DNA from: DASUPK01 sp963736305
GTDB lineage: Bacteria; Actinomycetota; Thermoleophilia; Solirubrobacterales; 70-9
Length of the DNA stretch: 64,000 bases
Direction of reading: 5' to 3'
Assembly: GCA_963736305.1 (NCBI GenBank)
Contig: CAVTOD010000005.1
Span: 186,001-250,000 of the forward strand
The notes below the pieces were generated by a model. That model was not told where the DNA came from. It searched no databases and saw nothing but the letters and a program-made list of their open reading frames with translations. Each line of letters begins with the position of its first letter. The stretch's first letter is position 1. Below, in pieces: positions 33,251-40,915 of the stretch. The translations under genes were made by a program, and so were the position numbers.

Positions 33251-33712
33251 TCAGCTCGCGGCAGGCAGCTTGCCGTCGAGCACGTAGCGCAGCACCCCGA
33301 CGACCTGCTCCGGTGACTCCGCGGTCGCCATCGCGGCGCGATCGATCTCCTTCAGCGCATGGTTGTGCTCCTCGGGATGGAGAGTGACGATCGGCTTGCC
33401 GAGCGCCGCCGCGAAGCCGGCGTCGAAGGCGGCGTTCCACTGCTTGTACTGCTCGCCGAAACGGACCACGACCACGTCGGCCTGGCGGATCAGCGTCTGC
33501 GTGCGGATCGCGTTGACGCCCGCGCCCTTGTGGTCCTTCCAAAACGCCTCGGACTCATCGCCGAGAAGCGCCACGCCGACGTCATCCGAGGCGCCGTGAT
33601 CGGTGACGGGCGAGCTGAAGGTGACGTCGAGACCCGCCTGCCTGGCGCCCTCGGCGATTCGCTCGCGCCAATCGGAGTGAATCTCGCCCGCCAGGTAGAC
33701 GTTCCATGCCAT
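33251..33712 (-). CDS. YtoQ family protein
   Basis: 153 residues. It opens MAWNVYLAGEIHSDWRERIA; the middle has VTFSSPVTDHGASDDVGVAL and DVVVVRFGEQYKQWNAAFDA, and the end GKPIVTLHPEEHNHALKEID. This sequence order is that of YtoQ, a compact Rossmann-like protein related to nucleoside 2-deoxyribosyltransferases; its reaction is not established. It is the first ordinary chromosomal gene to the right of the tRNA-Ser insertions. Confidence 0.88.
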   Translation of the reverse strand: MAWNVYLAGEIHSDWRERIAEGARQAGLDVTFSSPVTDHGASDDVGVALLGDESEAFWKDHKGAGVNAIRTQTLIRQADVVVVRFGEQYKQWNAAFDAGFAAALGKPIVTLHPEEHNHALKEIDRAAMATAESPEQVVGVLRYVLDGKLPAAS

Positions 33713-33760
33713 GGCTCGATCTTATTGACCGAGCCATCGCTTCTAGACTTCCACGACCCC

Positions 33761-33849
33761 GGAGAGGTGTCCGAGTGGCTTAAGGAGCTCGCTTGGAAAG
33801 CGAGTGGGCGGGTTAAACCGCCTCGTGGGTTCGAATCCCACCCTCTCCG
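33761..33849 (+). tRNA. tRNA-Ser (anticodon GGA)
   Basis: 89 nt. Acceptor GGAGAGG pairs with CCTCTCC, discriminator G, no encoded CCA. Anticodon loop CTTGGAAAG gives GGA (reads UCC/UCU). Long variable arm GGGCGGGTTAAACCGCCT typical of serine tRNAs. Intact and not duplicated nearby. Confidence 0.95.
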
Positions 33850-33876
33850 CTCCGGTGACGACGGGAGAGGGAAACC

Positions 33877-34623
33877 ATGGCCAAAGAAGGCCGACGCAAG
33901 TGGCTCAACCGCGCGGTGAAGCTGGAGCGCACTGCCGAAAGAGTCGCCGACCTGCCGGCGAACTTGGTGGGCCGAGGCCAGCCGATCAGCGACTCCGCCA
34001 AGAGAGACCTGTACGAGAAAGGCGTCAACGCGGTCGCCACAGTGTTGAAGGCGCCCAGCAAGCACCGCGTTACCTCGGTGAAGGAGAACGTCGGCCGCTT
34101 CACGGTCCGGATCGAGATCTCCGGAGAGCAGCCGTACGAGACCAACGTCTGGCAGGCGTTCTGGGAGGACGAGTGGAAGCAGATGCAGCCCGGAATGGAG
34201 GTCGACTGCAAGGTCGACCCGGGGAATCATGAGCTCGTCTGGCTGACGCCCACCGGCTTCCAGGAACCGGCAAAGCAGGTCAATGGGCCGAGGCTGAATC
34301 TCGGCGGCCTGGTCGGCGATCGCATCACTGACTCGTCCCAGCTGATCGCCACCGGTAGGCGGGCGACGGCGACGGTGCTCTCCTCGGAGCCGATGGGCAA
34401 GAACGCGCCCGGAACCGCCGACGAGTTCTACCTCCTCGACCTCGAGCTCAAGGCGGATGACGAGCCCCGGAGCTGGAAGGTGAACTTCGGCATGCGCGTC
34501 CCGAAGGGCGCCGAGGGGATGGTGGCCAAGGGGGAGGAGCTCCAGGTGGCGTTCGCCGCGGTCGGCGACCCCGATCGAGTCGCCGTCGACTGGCCCGCCA
34601 CCTCGAATGGCCGGTTCACCTAA
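33877..34623 (+). CDS. Unknown-family protein, first of tandem paralogues
   Basis: 248 residues, no signal peptide or membrane helix. It starts RKWLNRAVKLERTAERVADLP and carries a SDSAKRDLYEKGVNAVATVL block. Beta-rich segments follow (VGRFTVRIEISGEQPYETNV, MEVDCKVDPGNHELVWLTP), and then a second similar half (TGRRATATVLSSEPMGKNA, KVNFGMRVPKGAEGM). The doubled strand pattern suggests two small barrels in tandem. It is 2 bp before a clear paralogue. Such proteins are seen in actinobacteria; function unknown. Confidence 0.72.
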   Translation: MAKEGRRKWLNRAVKLERTAERVADLPANLVGRGQPISDSAKRDLYEKGVNAVATVLKAPSKHRVTSVKENVGRFTVRIEISGEQPYETNVWQAFWEDEWKQMQPGMEVDCKVDPGNHELVWLTPTGFQEPAKQVNGPRLNLGGLVGDRITDSSQLIATGRRATATVLSSEPMGKNAPGTADEFYLLDLELKADDEPRSWKVNFGMRVPKGAEGMVAKGEELQVAFAAVGDPDRVAVDWPATSNGRFT

Positions 34624-34625
34624 CG

Positions 34626-35336
34626 ATGAGCGACGACCAGGGCACCGGCTTCGAGTGGCGGCGGAAGCGCGGCTGGCTCAACCGGGCCATCGAGAAGGTC
34701 GAAGACGCTCCGACGAACGTGCTCTTCGGCGGCAAGGCGGTGAGCGACTCGGCCAAGCGCAAGCTCTACGAGAAAGGTCTCAAGGGCCAGGCCATGATTC
34801 TCGAGGCGCCGGGCCGGAGCAGGGTGAGCCAGGTAAGCGACTCCATCGTGCGCTTCCGGGTGCAGATCGACATCCCCGGCCGCGATAGCTACGAAGCCAA
34901 AGTGACCCAGACGATCATGGGCGGCCATGTTCACGACTCACTGCAGAAGGGTGCGATGGTCGAATGCAGGGTCGATCCGAACGACGAGAAGAAGGTCCTG
35001 CTGGTCCCGCCCGAGATCGACGGGCGCAAGGTCACGGCGGTCGACTCCGCCGACGTCCTCGCGGAGGGAAAGCGCGCCACGGCGAGGATCGAGCAGGCGA
35101 ACGAGCTCGACGTGAAGGCACCGGGCTCCGGCGATCCCATGTACGAGCTGGTCATGGAGATGCGCTCCAACGACGAGCCGGAGCCATGGCGGATCAGGAT
35201 CGGACAACGCGTTCCGGCGGGGGCCGAGGATCTCGTCAGGGAGGGCGGTGAGCTGACCGTCGCCTACCTCGAGGTCGACGATGGCCACTCCGCGGCCGTC
35301 GACTGGGCCGCGACCAGCGGCGGTCGTTTCAGCTAG
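34626..35336 (+). CDS. Unknown-family protein, second of tandem paralogues
   Basis: 236 residues. It aligns end to end with the preceding gene: WLNRAIEKVEDAPTNVLFGG, VSDSAKRKLYEKGLKGQAMI, MVECRVDPNDEKKVLLVPPE, EGKRATARIEQANELDVKAP and RIGQRVPAGAEDLVREGGEL. Both end with DWxATSxGRF. It is likely co-translated with its sister. The shared motifs to search with are SDSAKRxLYEKG and VD--ATS-GRF. No function is assigned. Confidence 0.72.
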   Translation: MSDDQGTGFEWRRKRGWLNRAIEKVEDAPTNVLFGGKAVSDSAKRKLYEKGLKGQAMILEAPGRSRVSQVSDSIVRFRVQIDIPGRDSYEAKVTQTIMGGHVHDSLQKGAMVECRVDPNDEKKVLLVPPEIDGRKVTAVDSADVLAEGKRATARIEQANELDVKAPGSGDPMYELVMEMRSNDEPEPWRIRIGQRVPAGAEDLVREGGELTVAYLEVDDGHSAAVDWAATSGGRFS

Positions 35337-35359
35337 CCCATTCGGGAAGGCTTTAGCCG

Positions 35360-35800
35360 ATGAAGCGGAACGAGGCGCTGCGCCAGCTCTCCCGGGACCA
35401 CCACCGCGCCCTGGAGGTCGCACTCAAGCTGCGGCGAGCGACCGGTCGCGACGCGCAGGATGTGAGAAGCGCCTTCCTCAGCTTCTGGCGAGAGCACGGC
35501 GCATTCCACTTCCGTGTCGAGGAGGACGTCATGCTGCCTGGCGCCGCCCCGCACATCGATCCGACCGATCCGGCCGTCGCCCGGGTGCTCACCGACCACG
35601 TCGAGATCCGGCACCGGGCCGGCAACCTCGAGGACACCCCGGACACCGGCGCCGACCGGCTCAACGCGCTCGGCGAAATGCTCAGCGCCCACGTGCGCCA
35701 CGAGGAGCGCGTCCTCTTCCCGATGATCGAGGAGGCCCTCTCCGCCGATGAGCTCGACCGGCTGGCTCAGAGGATCGACGAGGCCGAGCGCTCGCGCTGA
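35360..35800 (+). CDS. Hemerythrin HHE-domain protein
   Basis: 146 residues, four-helix bundle. Iron ligands are visible in LSRDHHRALEVALKL, the FHFRVEEDVMLPGA segment (H-x3-E), LTDHVEIRHRAGNL and SAHVRHEERVLFPMIEEALS (H-x3-E). Such domains carry a di-iron site and bind oxygen or nitric oxide. It is 23 bp after the paralogue pair and may be in the same transcript. Confidence 0.88.
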   Translation: MKRNEALRQLSRDHHRALEVALKLRRATGRDAQDVRSAFLSFWREHGAFHFRVEEDVMLPGAAPHIDPTDPAVARVLTDHVEIRHRAGNLEDTPDTGADRLNALGEMLSAHVRHEERVLFPMIEEALSADELDRLAQRIDEAERSR

Positions 35801-35981
35801 GGCGGGACCGGCGCGGGCCCGCTGTGCTCGGCCTCCGCCCACAGCCAGGTCTTCGAAACGAGCAGCTCACGTTTCCCGGAAGGCATTGGTCGGACGAGTC
35901 AGCTGGGCAGCGGCCGCGATCCTATGCGCTTCGCCCGTGGAAAATCAACCGATCCCACGAAGGCATAGGGTTCGCCGCGCC

Positions 35982-36968
35982 ATGGCTCAGGTACAGACCG
36001 TGACCGGGCCGATCGAGGCCGATCAGCTCGGGACGACGCTGATCCACGAGCACCTCCGCACACGCGACGAAGCCGTCCACGATCAATGGCCCGATGCCGG
36101 GACGGCGAAGGACGATGAGCCCTACGCCGTGCCGCCAGGCGGCGACTACGAGATCGCGGTGCGGGAGGCGAAGGCAGCGATGGATCTCGGCATCAAGACG
36201 ATCTGTGACCCGACTGCGATGTTCCTCGGCCGCGACGTCGACTTCATGCGGCGGGTCTCCAAGGAGACGGGCCTGCAGGTCGTCGCCTGCACCGGGATCT
36301 ACACCTATGACCATCTCCCCCAGTTCCTGCTCAACCGCGACCCGGACCAGATCGCCGAGCTCTTCGTCGGGGACATCGAGAAGGGCATCCAGGGAACGGA
36401 GATCAAGGCCGCCTTCATCAAGTGCGCCGCCGACGAGCCGGGCGTGAACGAGAACATCGAGAAGATCCACCGCGCCGCCGCCCGGGCGAGCCTCCAGACG
36501 GGCGCGCCGATCATGGCCCATTCACGCCCCGCCAGCAACACGGGTCCCCGGCAGGTCGAGATCTTCGAGGAGGAGGGCGTGGATCCCTCGAAGGTCCAGA
36601 TGGCCCACTGTGGCGACACCGACGACCTCGACTACATCGAGGGGCTCCTCGAGAAGGGCGTCTGGGTCGGCCTGGACCGTTACGGCCTCGAGCTCTATCT
36701 GCCGTTCGAGAAGCGCCAGGCAACGGCGAAGGCCCTGCTCGAGCGCGGGTACGCCGACCGCACCTTCCTCTCGGCCGACTCTTGCGCGACCCTCGATTGG
36801 TTCCCGCCCACGACGATCGAGCAGCTCGTCGACGCCGGGATGGCGATCGACTGGACCATCCGGATCGTCCCTGAGAGGGTCCTACCCGAGCTCCGCGAGT
36901 CCGGGATGAGCGAGGAGCAGGAGCGGACGATGATGGTCGACAACGCGGTCGCCTGGCTCATCGCCTAG
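35982..36968 (+). CDS. Phosphotriesterase/lactonase-like metallohydrolase
   Basis: 328 residues from ATG 35982. The amidohydrolase-type metal site: LIHEHLRTRD (HxH), the bridging Lys in IKAAFIKCAADEPG, His in PIMAHSRPAS and AHCGDTDDLDY, and Asp in TFLSADSCATLDW. This is the phosphotriesterase-family order; most bacterial members are lactonases. Substrate unknown. The C-terminal end overlaps the convergent tadA stop by 4 bases. Confidence 0.88.
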   Translation: MAQVQTVTGPIEADQLGTTLIHEHLRTRDEAVHDQWPDAGTAKDDEPYAVPPGGDYEIAVREAKAAMDLGIKTICDPTAMFLGRDVDFMRRVSKETGLQVVACTGIYTYDHLPQFLLNRDPDQIAELFVGDIEKGIQGTEIKAAFIKCAADEPGVNENIEKIHRAAARASLQTGAPIMAHSRPASNTGPRQVEIFEEEGVDPSKVQMAHCGDTDDLDYIEGLLEKGVWVGLDRYGLELYLPFEKRQATAKALLERGYADRTFLSADSCATLDWFPPTTIEQLVDAGMAIDWTIRIVPERVLPELRESGMSEEQERTMMVDNAVAWLIA

Positions 36969-37432
36969 CGCCGCGAGGAGAAGAAACCCTCGAGCAGGGC
37001 CGCGGACTCCGCCGCGAGCAGCCCGCCCTCGACGGCAGGCCGGTGGTTCACCACCGGCTCGGCGAACAGATCGATCACGCTGCCGACCGCGCCTCCCTTG
37101 GGGTCAGCCGCGCCGTAGACCAGGCGCGGCACGCGTCCCAGGGTGATCGCGCCGGCGCACATCGGGCAGGGCTCGAGAGTCACGTAGATCGTGGTCTCCA
37201 GCAGGCGCCATCCGCCCAACCGCTCAGATGCCTGGCGCAGAGCGAGAATCTCCGCGTGCGCGGTTGGGTCGCCGCGCAGCTCGCGCTCGTTTCCGGCCCG
37301 TCCGAGCACCTCGTCCCCACGAGCGACGACGGCGCCGATCGGGACGTCGCCATGCCGGGCCGCGTCCTCGGCGAGCTGCAGGGCCGTTTGCATGTGGCGC
37401 CGGTCGGCCTCTTTGAAATCCGCAGCGGCCAT
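36965..37432 (-). CDS. tadA: tRNA-specific adenosine deaminase / nucleoside deaminase
   Basis: 155 residues from ATG 37432 (ATG 37450 also possible). Zinc and catalytic residues: DPTAHAEILALRQASERLGG (HAE) and LEPCPMCAGAITLGRV (PCxxC). Downstream are LVYGAADPKGGAVGS and NHRPAVEGGLLAAESAALL. This is the TadA pattern that converts wobble adenosine to inosine in tRNA-Arg(ACG). A guanine/nucleoside deaminase is a less likely alternative. Confidence 0.9.
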   Translation of the reverse strand: MAAADFKEADRRHMQTALQLAEDAARHGDVPIGAVVARGDEVLGRAGNERELRGDPTAHAEILALRQASERLGGWRLLETTIYVTLEPCPMCAGAITLGRVPRLVYGAADPKGGAVGSVIDLFAEPVVNHRPAVEGGLLAAESAALLEGFFSSRR

Positions 37433-37560
37433 CGCTTCGCCAGTATGCATGCGGCGACGACCCTGCGCTTCCAGGAACTTTTCGCGCCAGGCGGTGTTTC
37501 AGGAGCAGGACCGGCGAGCAGGCCGGTCGTCCTGTTCAGGGGGGCCAGACACCTGGGGAC

Positions 37561-38904
37561 ATGCGAAAGCTGATCGCCACAACCACGCTCGTCCTGGCCG
37601 CGGCCGCCATCTGGGCCGCGGGGCCTGTGGTTGCAGCTGCGCCGCAGGCCGCGCCATACGTGCCCGGCGAGCTCCTCGTCAAGCTCGACGGCGGGGCGGA
37701 GCGGGTGCTCGAGCTGCCGCACGGCGTCGGCCTCTCCACCGCCGAGCAGGCACTCGACGCGAACCCCGCCGTCGACTACGCCGTGCCCAACTACGTCGCC
37801 CACGCCTCCGCGATCCCGAACGACCCGGGACCGGCGGGCACGCCCGGCGGCTGGCAGCGCACGCAGTGGAACTTCCTGCCCTGCGGCTCGCTCTGCGGGG
37901 AGACCGCGTCGCCGTACCAGGCAAAGGGTGGCCTCAATGCCCCCGAGGCATGGGACATCCTCAAGCAGCGGGGAGCCGCGTATGGGGCGGGCGCCCGCGT
38001 GGCGGTGCTCGACACGGGCGTCGCCTACATGAACAAGAAGCCGCAGTTCCGGCGGAGCCCCGACTTCGGGCGCAGCCAGTTCCTGCCAGGCCACGACTTC
38101 GTGGACAACGACAAGTTCCCGCTCGACGAGGACGGCCACGGGACCCACGTCGCGGGGACGATCGGCGAGCGGACGGGCAACCAGGTCGGGCTGACCGGTC
38201 TCGCCCCGAAGGCGAAGATCATCCCGGTCCGGGTGCTCGACTCCGAGGGATTCGGCACGGCCCGGAACATCGCCCATGGGATTCGCTACGCGGCGACGCA
38301 TAAGGCGCAGGTGATCAACATGAGCTTCGAGTTCTCCCTCGGGGTCAACAGCTGCGCGAAGATCAAGGGGATCTGCTCGGCGATCAAGTTCGCGTTCAAG
38401 CGCGGCGCGCTGGTGGTGGCGGCGGCGGGTAACGAGAACGGCGAGCCGGTGGCCCTGCCCGCCGGCGCCCCGCACGTGATCGGCGTCGGTCGCACCACCA
38501 AGGACGCCTGCCTCGCCAGCGACTCACGAACCGGAGCGGGCCTCGACCTGGTCGCGCCGGGCGGAGGATTCCCGCTGCTCAGCACCTGCGGCAGCGATGA
38601 CTCGGTCTTCACGCGGGGTCTCCCGATCTTCCAGCTCACCTTCGACGGCCCGGGCTACATCAACTTCGGCTACCCGGGCGGCTACGAGGGCACCTCGATG
38701 GCGGCAGCGCATGTCTCCGGCGTCGCGGCGATGGTGATCGCAAGCGGAGTAGTCGGCAGCTCCCCCACAGCGGTCGAGTGCCAGCTCGAGGGCAGCGCGC
38801 GGCACACCGACTCTCAGCTCGGCCAGCCGTACGACGTGCGCCTGTTCGGCGCCGGCCTGATCGACGCGGCAGCGGCGGTCAAGGCCAAGGCGCCCGGCTG
38901 CTAA
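37561..38904 (+). CDS. Secreted subtilisin-like serine protease (S8)
   Basis: 447 residues. Signal peptide to about residue 25 (VVAAAPQAAPYVPGELLVK), a short propeptide, then the S8 domain. The triad is complete: ARVAVLDTGVAYM (Asp), DEDGHGTHVAGTIGE (His) and GYEGTSMAAAHVSGVAAMV (Ser). VVAAAGNENGEP holds the oxyanion Asn. Cysteines (PCGSLCGE, NSCAKIKGICS, STCGS) suggest disulfides. It is probably an exported housekeeping or nutrient protease. Confidence 0.92.
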   Translation: MRKLIATTTLVLAAAAIWAAGPVVAAAPQAAPYVPGELLVKLDGGAERVLELPHGVGLSTAEQALDANPAVDYAVPNYVAHASAIPNDPGPAGTPGGWQRTQWNFLPCGSLCGETASPYQAKGGLNAPEAWDILKQRGAAYGAGARVAVLDTGVAYMNKKPQFRRSPDFGRSQFLPGHDFVDNDKFPLDEDGHGTHVAGTIGERTGNQVGLTGLAPKAKIIPVRVLDSEGFGTARNIAHGIRYAATHKAQVINMSFEFSLGVNSCAKIKGICSAIKFAFKRGALVVAAAGNENGEPVALPAGAPHVIGVGRTTKDACLASDSRTGAGLDLVAPGGGFPLLSTCGSDDSVFTRGLPIFQLTFDGPGYINFGYPGGYEGTSMAAAHVSGVAAMVIASGVVGSSPTAVECQLEGSARHTDSQLGQPYDVRLFGAGLIDAAAAVKAKAPGC

Positions 38905-38914
38905 CCATCACCTC

Positions 38915-39367
38915 ATGGACGAGGTGAGATTCGAGCTCGCTCCGGCAGGCGGCGACTACGCCGACGAGCTCACTCAGATCAAGATCGAGGTGAACGGGAC
39001 GGACCTGGTCGAGCTGGCCCGCCAGGCTGAGCTGCCGTCGGCTCAGGCCGACGGCGAGGAGGAGCTCGCGGGGACCTACGTCGGGCTGGTTCCGGGATTC
39101 GTCCGGATCGACCTCGCGAGCCAGTTCCTCGGCACGCCCGGCACCTCCCTCGCCCCCGGCGGACAGGAGAAGTCCGCGCTGCTGAGCTGCAATTGCGGCG
39201 AGGTCGGCTGCTCACCCCTGCTGGCGCGGGTGACGGTCGACGAGGACACCGTCAGGTGGGACGACTTCGAGCAGCCGACTCGCCCGGACTGGGATTACGA
39301 TGGCTTCGGGTTCGCCTTCGCGCGCCGGCAGTACGAGCAGGCGCTGCTCGAGATGCTGGGTGACTAG
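38915..39367 (+). CDS. Conserved-looking hypothetical with CNCGEVGC motif
   Basis: 150 residues. MDEVRFELAPAGGDYADELT opens. A long acidic middle precedes SALLSCNCGEVGCSPLLARV, where three cysteines form a tight CxC-x4-C cluster suitable for metal, followed by VRWDDFEQPTRPDWDYDGFG and FARRQYEQALLEML. Proteins with this 'SC-CG--GC-PL-ARV' block, then 'V-W--FE-P', occur in actinobacteria without assigned function. It lies 10 bp after the subtilase. Confidence 0.7.
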   Translation: MDEVRFELAPAGGDYADELTQIKIEVNGTDLVELARQAELPSAQADGEEELAGTYVGLVPGFVRIDLASQFLGTPGTSLAPGGQEKSALLSCNCGEVGCSPLLARVTVDEDTVRWDDFEQPTRPDWDYDGFGFAFARRQYEQALLEMLGD

Positions 39368-39376
39368 ACCGCCGAG

Positions 39377-39823
39377 CTAGGTGGTCTTGACGATCCACAC
39401 GTCGCAGGGCGCGTGGTGCGAGATCTTGTTGGGCACACTGCCCAACAGAAAGCGGCGCGCTCCGGTCATGCCCTTGTTCCCCACCAGGACGAGATCCGCG
39501 CCGTTCTCCTCGGCGACGTCGAGGATCGCGTCGGCGGGATCGCCCTCGCGCGGATGGGTGACGACGTCGACCTTCGCCTTCTTCGCCTCGGCCGCGGCGT
39601 TGTCGAGGACCAGCTGGACGTCCTCCCGTGGGTTCACCGCGTAGGCGACGTCGCCCGAGATCCCCTCCTGCTCCTCCTTCAGGCGCTGCTGCGGGACAGG
39701 CTCGTAGGCGCTGACGATCTCGAGCTTGGCCTTCGAGAGCTTCGCGAGCTCAATCGCGGTCTTTACCGCCGCCGTGGCGGTCTCCGAGCCGTCGGTTCCA
39801 ACCACTATGCGGTCGAACATCAC
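39377..39823 (-). CDS. Universal stress protein (UspA family)
   Basis: 148 residues, one Usp domain. MFDRIVVGTDGSETATAAVK starts it. The ATP-binding signature G-x2-G-x9-G-S is complete in VGNKGMTGARRFLLGSVPNKI, and ends HHAPCDVWIVK. ATP binding and a role in starvation or oxygen-limited survival are typical. It stands alone between two unrelated genes. Confidence 0.92.
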   Translation of the reverse strand: MMFDRIVVGTDGSETATAAVKTAIELAKLSKAKLEIVSAYEPVPQQRLKEEQEGISGDVAYAVNPREDVQLVLDNAAAEAKKAKVDVVTHPREGDPADAILDVAEENGADLVLVGNKGMTGARRFLLGSVPNKISHHAPCDVWIVKTT

Positions 39824-39915
39824 CCCTCCTCGCCATGCCGCGGAATTTGCGCGCCGATACTACCCCGCGAGCCGCGACGGACGCGGCACAGGTCTCACCA
39901 GGTCGCCGACGCAGT

Positions 39916-40809
39916 TCACACGCGAGGGCACCCCGATCCGGCGCCCTTGTCGTGCCGATTCGCGACCCGGTGCGGCGCGGGGATCAGGGCCGCGCCTGCG
40001 ATGACGAGTGCAAACGCGATCATCCGCCCGGCGATCGCCACCGCCCCGGTCCCGATCGAGTCACGGAAGACCAGGACGCCGCCGACGATTGCGACGAGGT
40101 TGGCCGCTACCGAGGTGAGCGCGATGACTTCGACGCCCGGACCGACCTGCAGGCCGCGGGCCGAGGCATAGAAGGCGATCACCGAGGCGGCCAGCGCCGC
40201 GAACGCCCATGGGCTGACCAGCTCGAGCACCCCGCCCTGAACGGCGTGGGTGAGGAACTTGAGCGCGATGTCGGAGATGCCGAACAGGGCGCCGGCAGCT
40301 GCGCCGAGGATCAGGCCCTCCCCTGCCTGCAGGACGCGGAGGCGGCCGGCCATCACGGCAGTTCCCGTGGCGAGCAGAAGGACGGTGCATTCGATGGTGA
40401 TCAAGGCGGCCAGCGCGTATCCCGGAGGGTGGGTGGGCTGAGACCCTTGGGTGATCCCGATGACCGCAAGCCCTACCGCCGTGATTGCCAGGCCGATCCA
40501 CTGCCGGCGACCGAGATGAAAGCCGAAGAACCGCTCGGCGAGCACCGCGAGGAAGACCAGTCCGCTCGAGAGGACGGCCTGTACGACCGACAACGGTGCG
40601 AGCGCGAGGGCGCCGACGTGGAGTCCCCAGGCCCCCAATGCCACCAGCCAGCCCACCGCGAACCACTTGGAGCGGAAAAGGTCGACGGCGCTTCTCAGCG
40701 GGTGCCCAACGCGCACGGCCGGCGCCGAGACCGCGCCGCGCTGCTTGAGCAGAAAGGAGACGCTCGTAGCGAGCGCGCAGGCCAGGGCAAGCGCGAGTCC
40801 GAAGGTCAC
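39916..40809 (-). CDS. DMT-superfamily (EamA-like) transporter
   Basis: 297 residues, ten helices in two halves: LALALACALATSVSFLLKQR at the start, GLHVGALALAPLSVVQAVLS in the first half, LKFLTHAVQGGVLELVSPW and VLVFRDSIGTGAVAIAGRM in the second. The E/D-M-A type of organisation fits drug/metabolite exporters of the NIPA/EamA branch. Substrate unknown. Confidence 0.8.
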   Translation of the reverse strand: MTFGLALALACALATSVSFLLKQRGAVSAPAVRVGHPLRSAVDLFRSKWFAVGWLVALGAWGLHVGALALAPLSVVQAVLSSGLVFLAVLAERFFGFHLGRRQWIGLAITAVGLAVIGITQGSQPTHPPGYALAALITIECTVLLLATGTAVMAGRLRVLQAGEGLILGAAAGALFGISDIALKFLTHAVQGGVLELVSPWAFAALAASVIAFYASARGLQVGPGVEVIALTSVAANLVAIVGGVLVFRDSIGTGAVAIAGRMIAFALVIAGAALIPAPHRVANRHDKGAGSGCPRV

Positions 40810-40818
40810 AGGTGACCG

Positions 40819-40905
40819 CTAGGTGAGCTTGACGATCGCGATCACCATCGAGGCGAGCAGGCAGGCGACAAGGATCACCATGGTGGCGGCCCAGATCCGC
40901 GGCAT
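40819..40905 (-). CDS. Possible 28-residue membrane peptide
   Basis: ATG 40905 to TAG 40819. It reads MPRIWAATMVILVACLLASM then VIAIVKLT: one ideal membrane helix with a charged end. It lies between two same-strand genes. It is too short to judge, but nothing else fills the gap. Confidence 0.4.
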   Translation of the reverse strand: MPRIWAATMVILVACLLASMVIAIVKLT

Positions 40906-40915
40906 GTGGCCGATC

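Noticed and set aside
33761..33849. tRNA-Ser(GGA) as a second integration site
   Set aside because: I found no partial copy of this tRNA elsewhere in the window and no integrase next to it.
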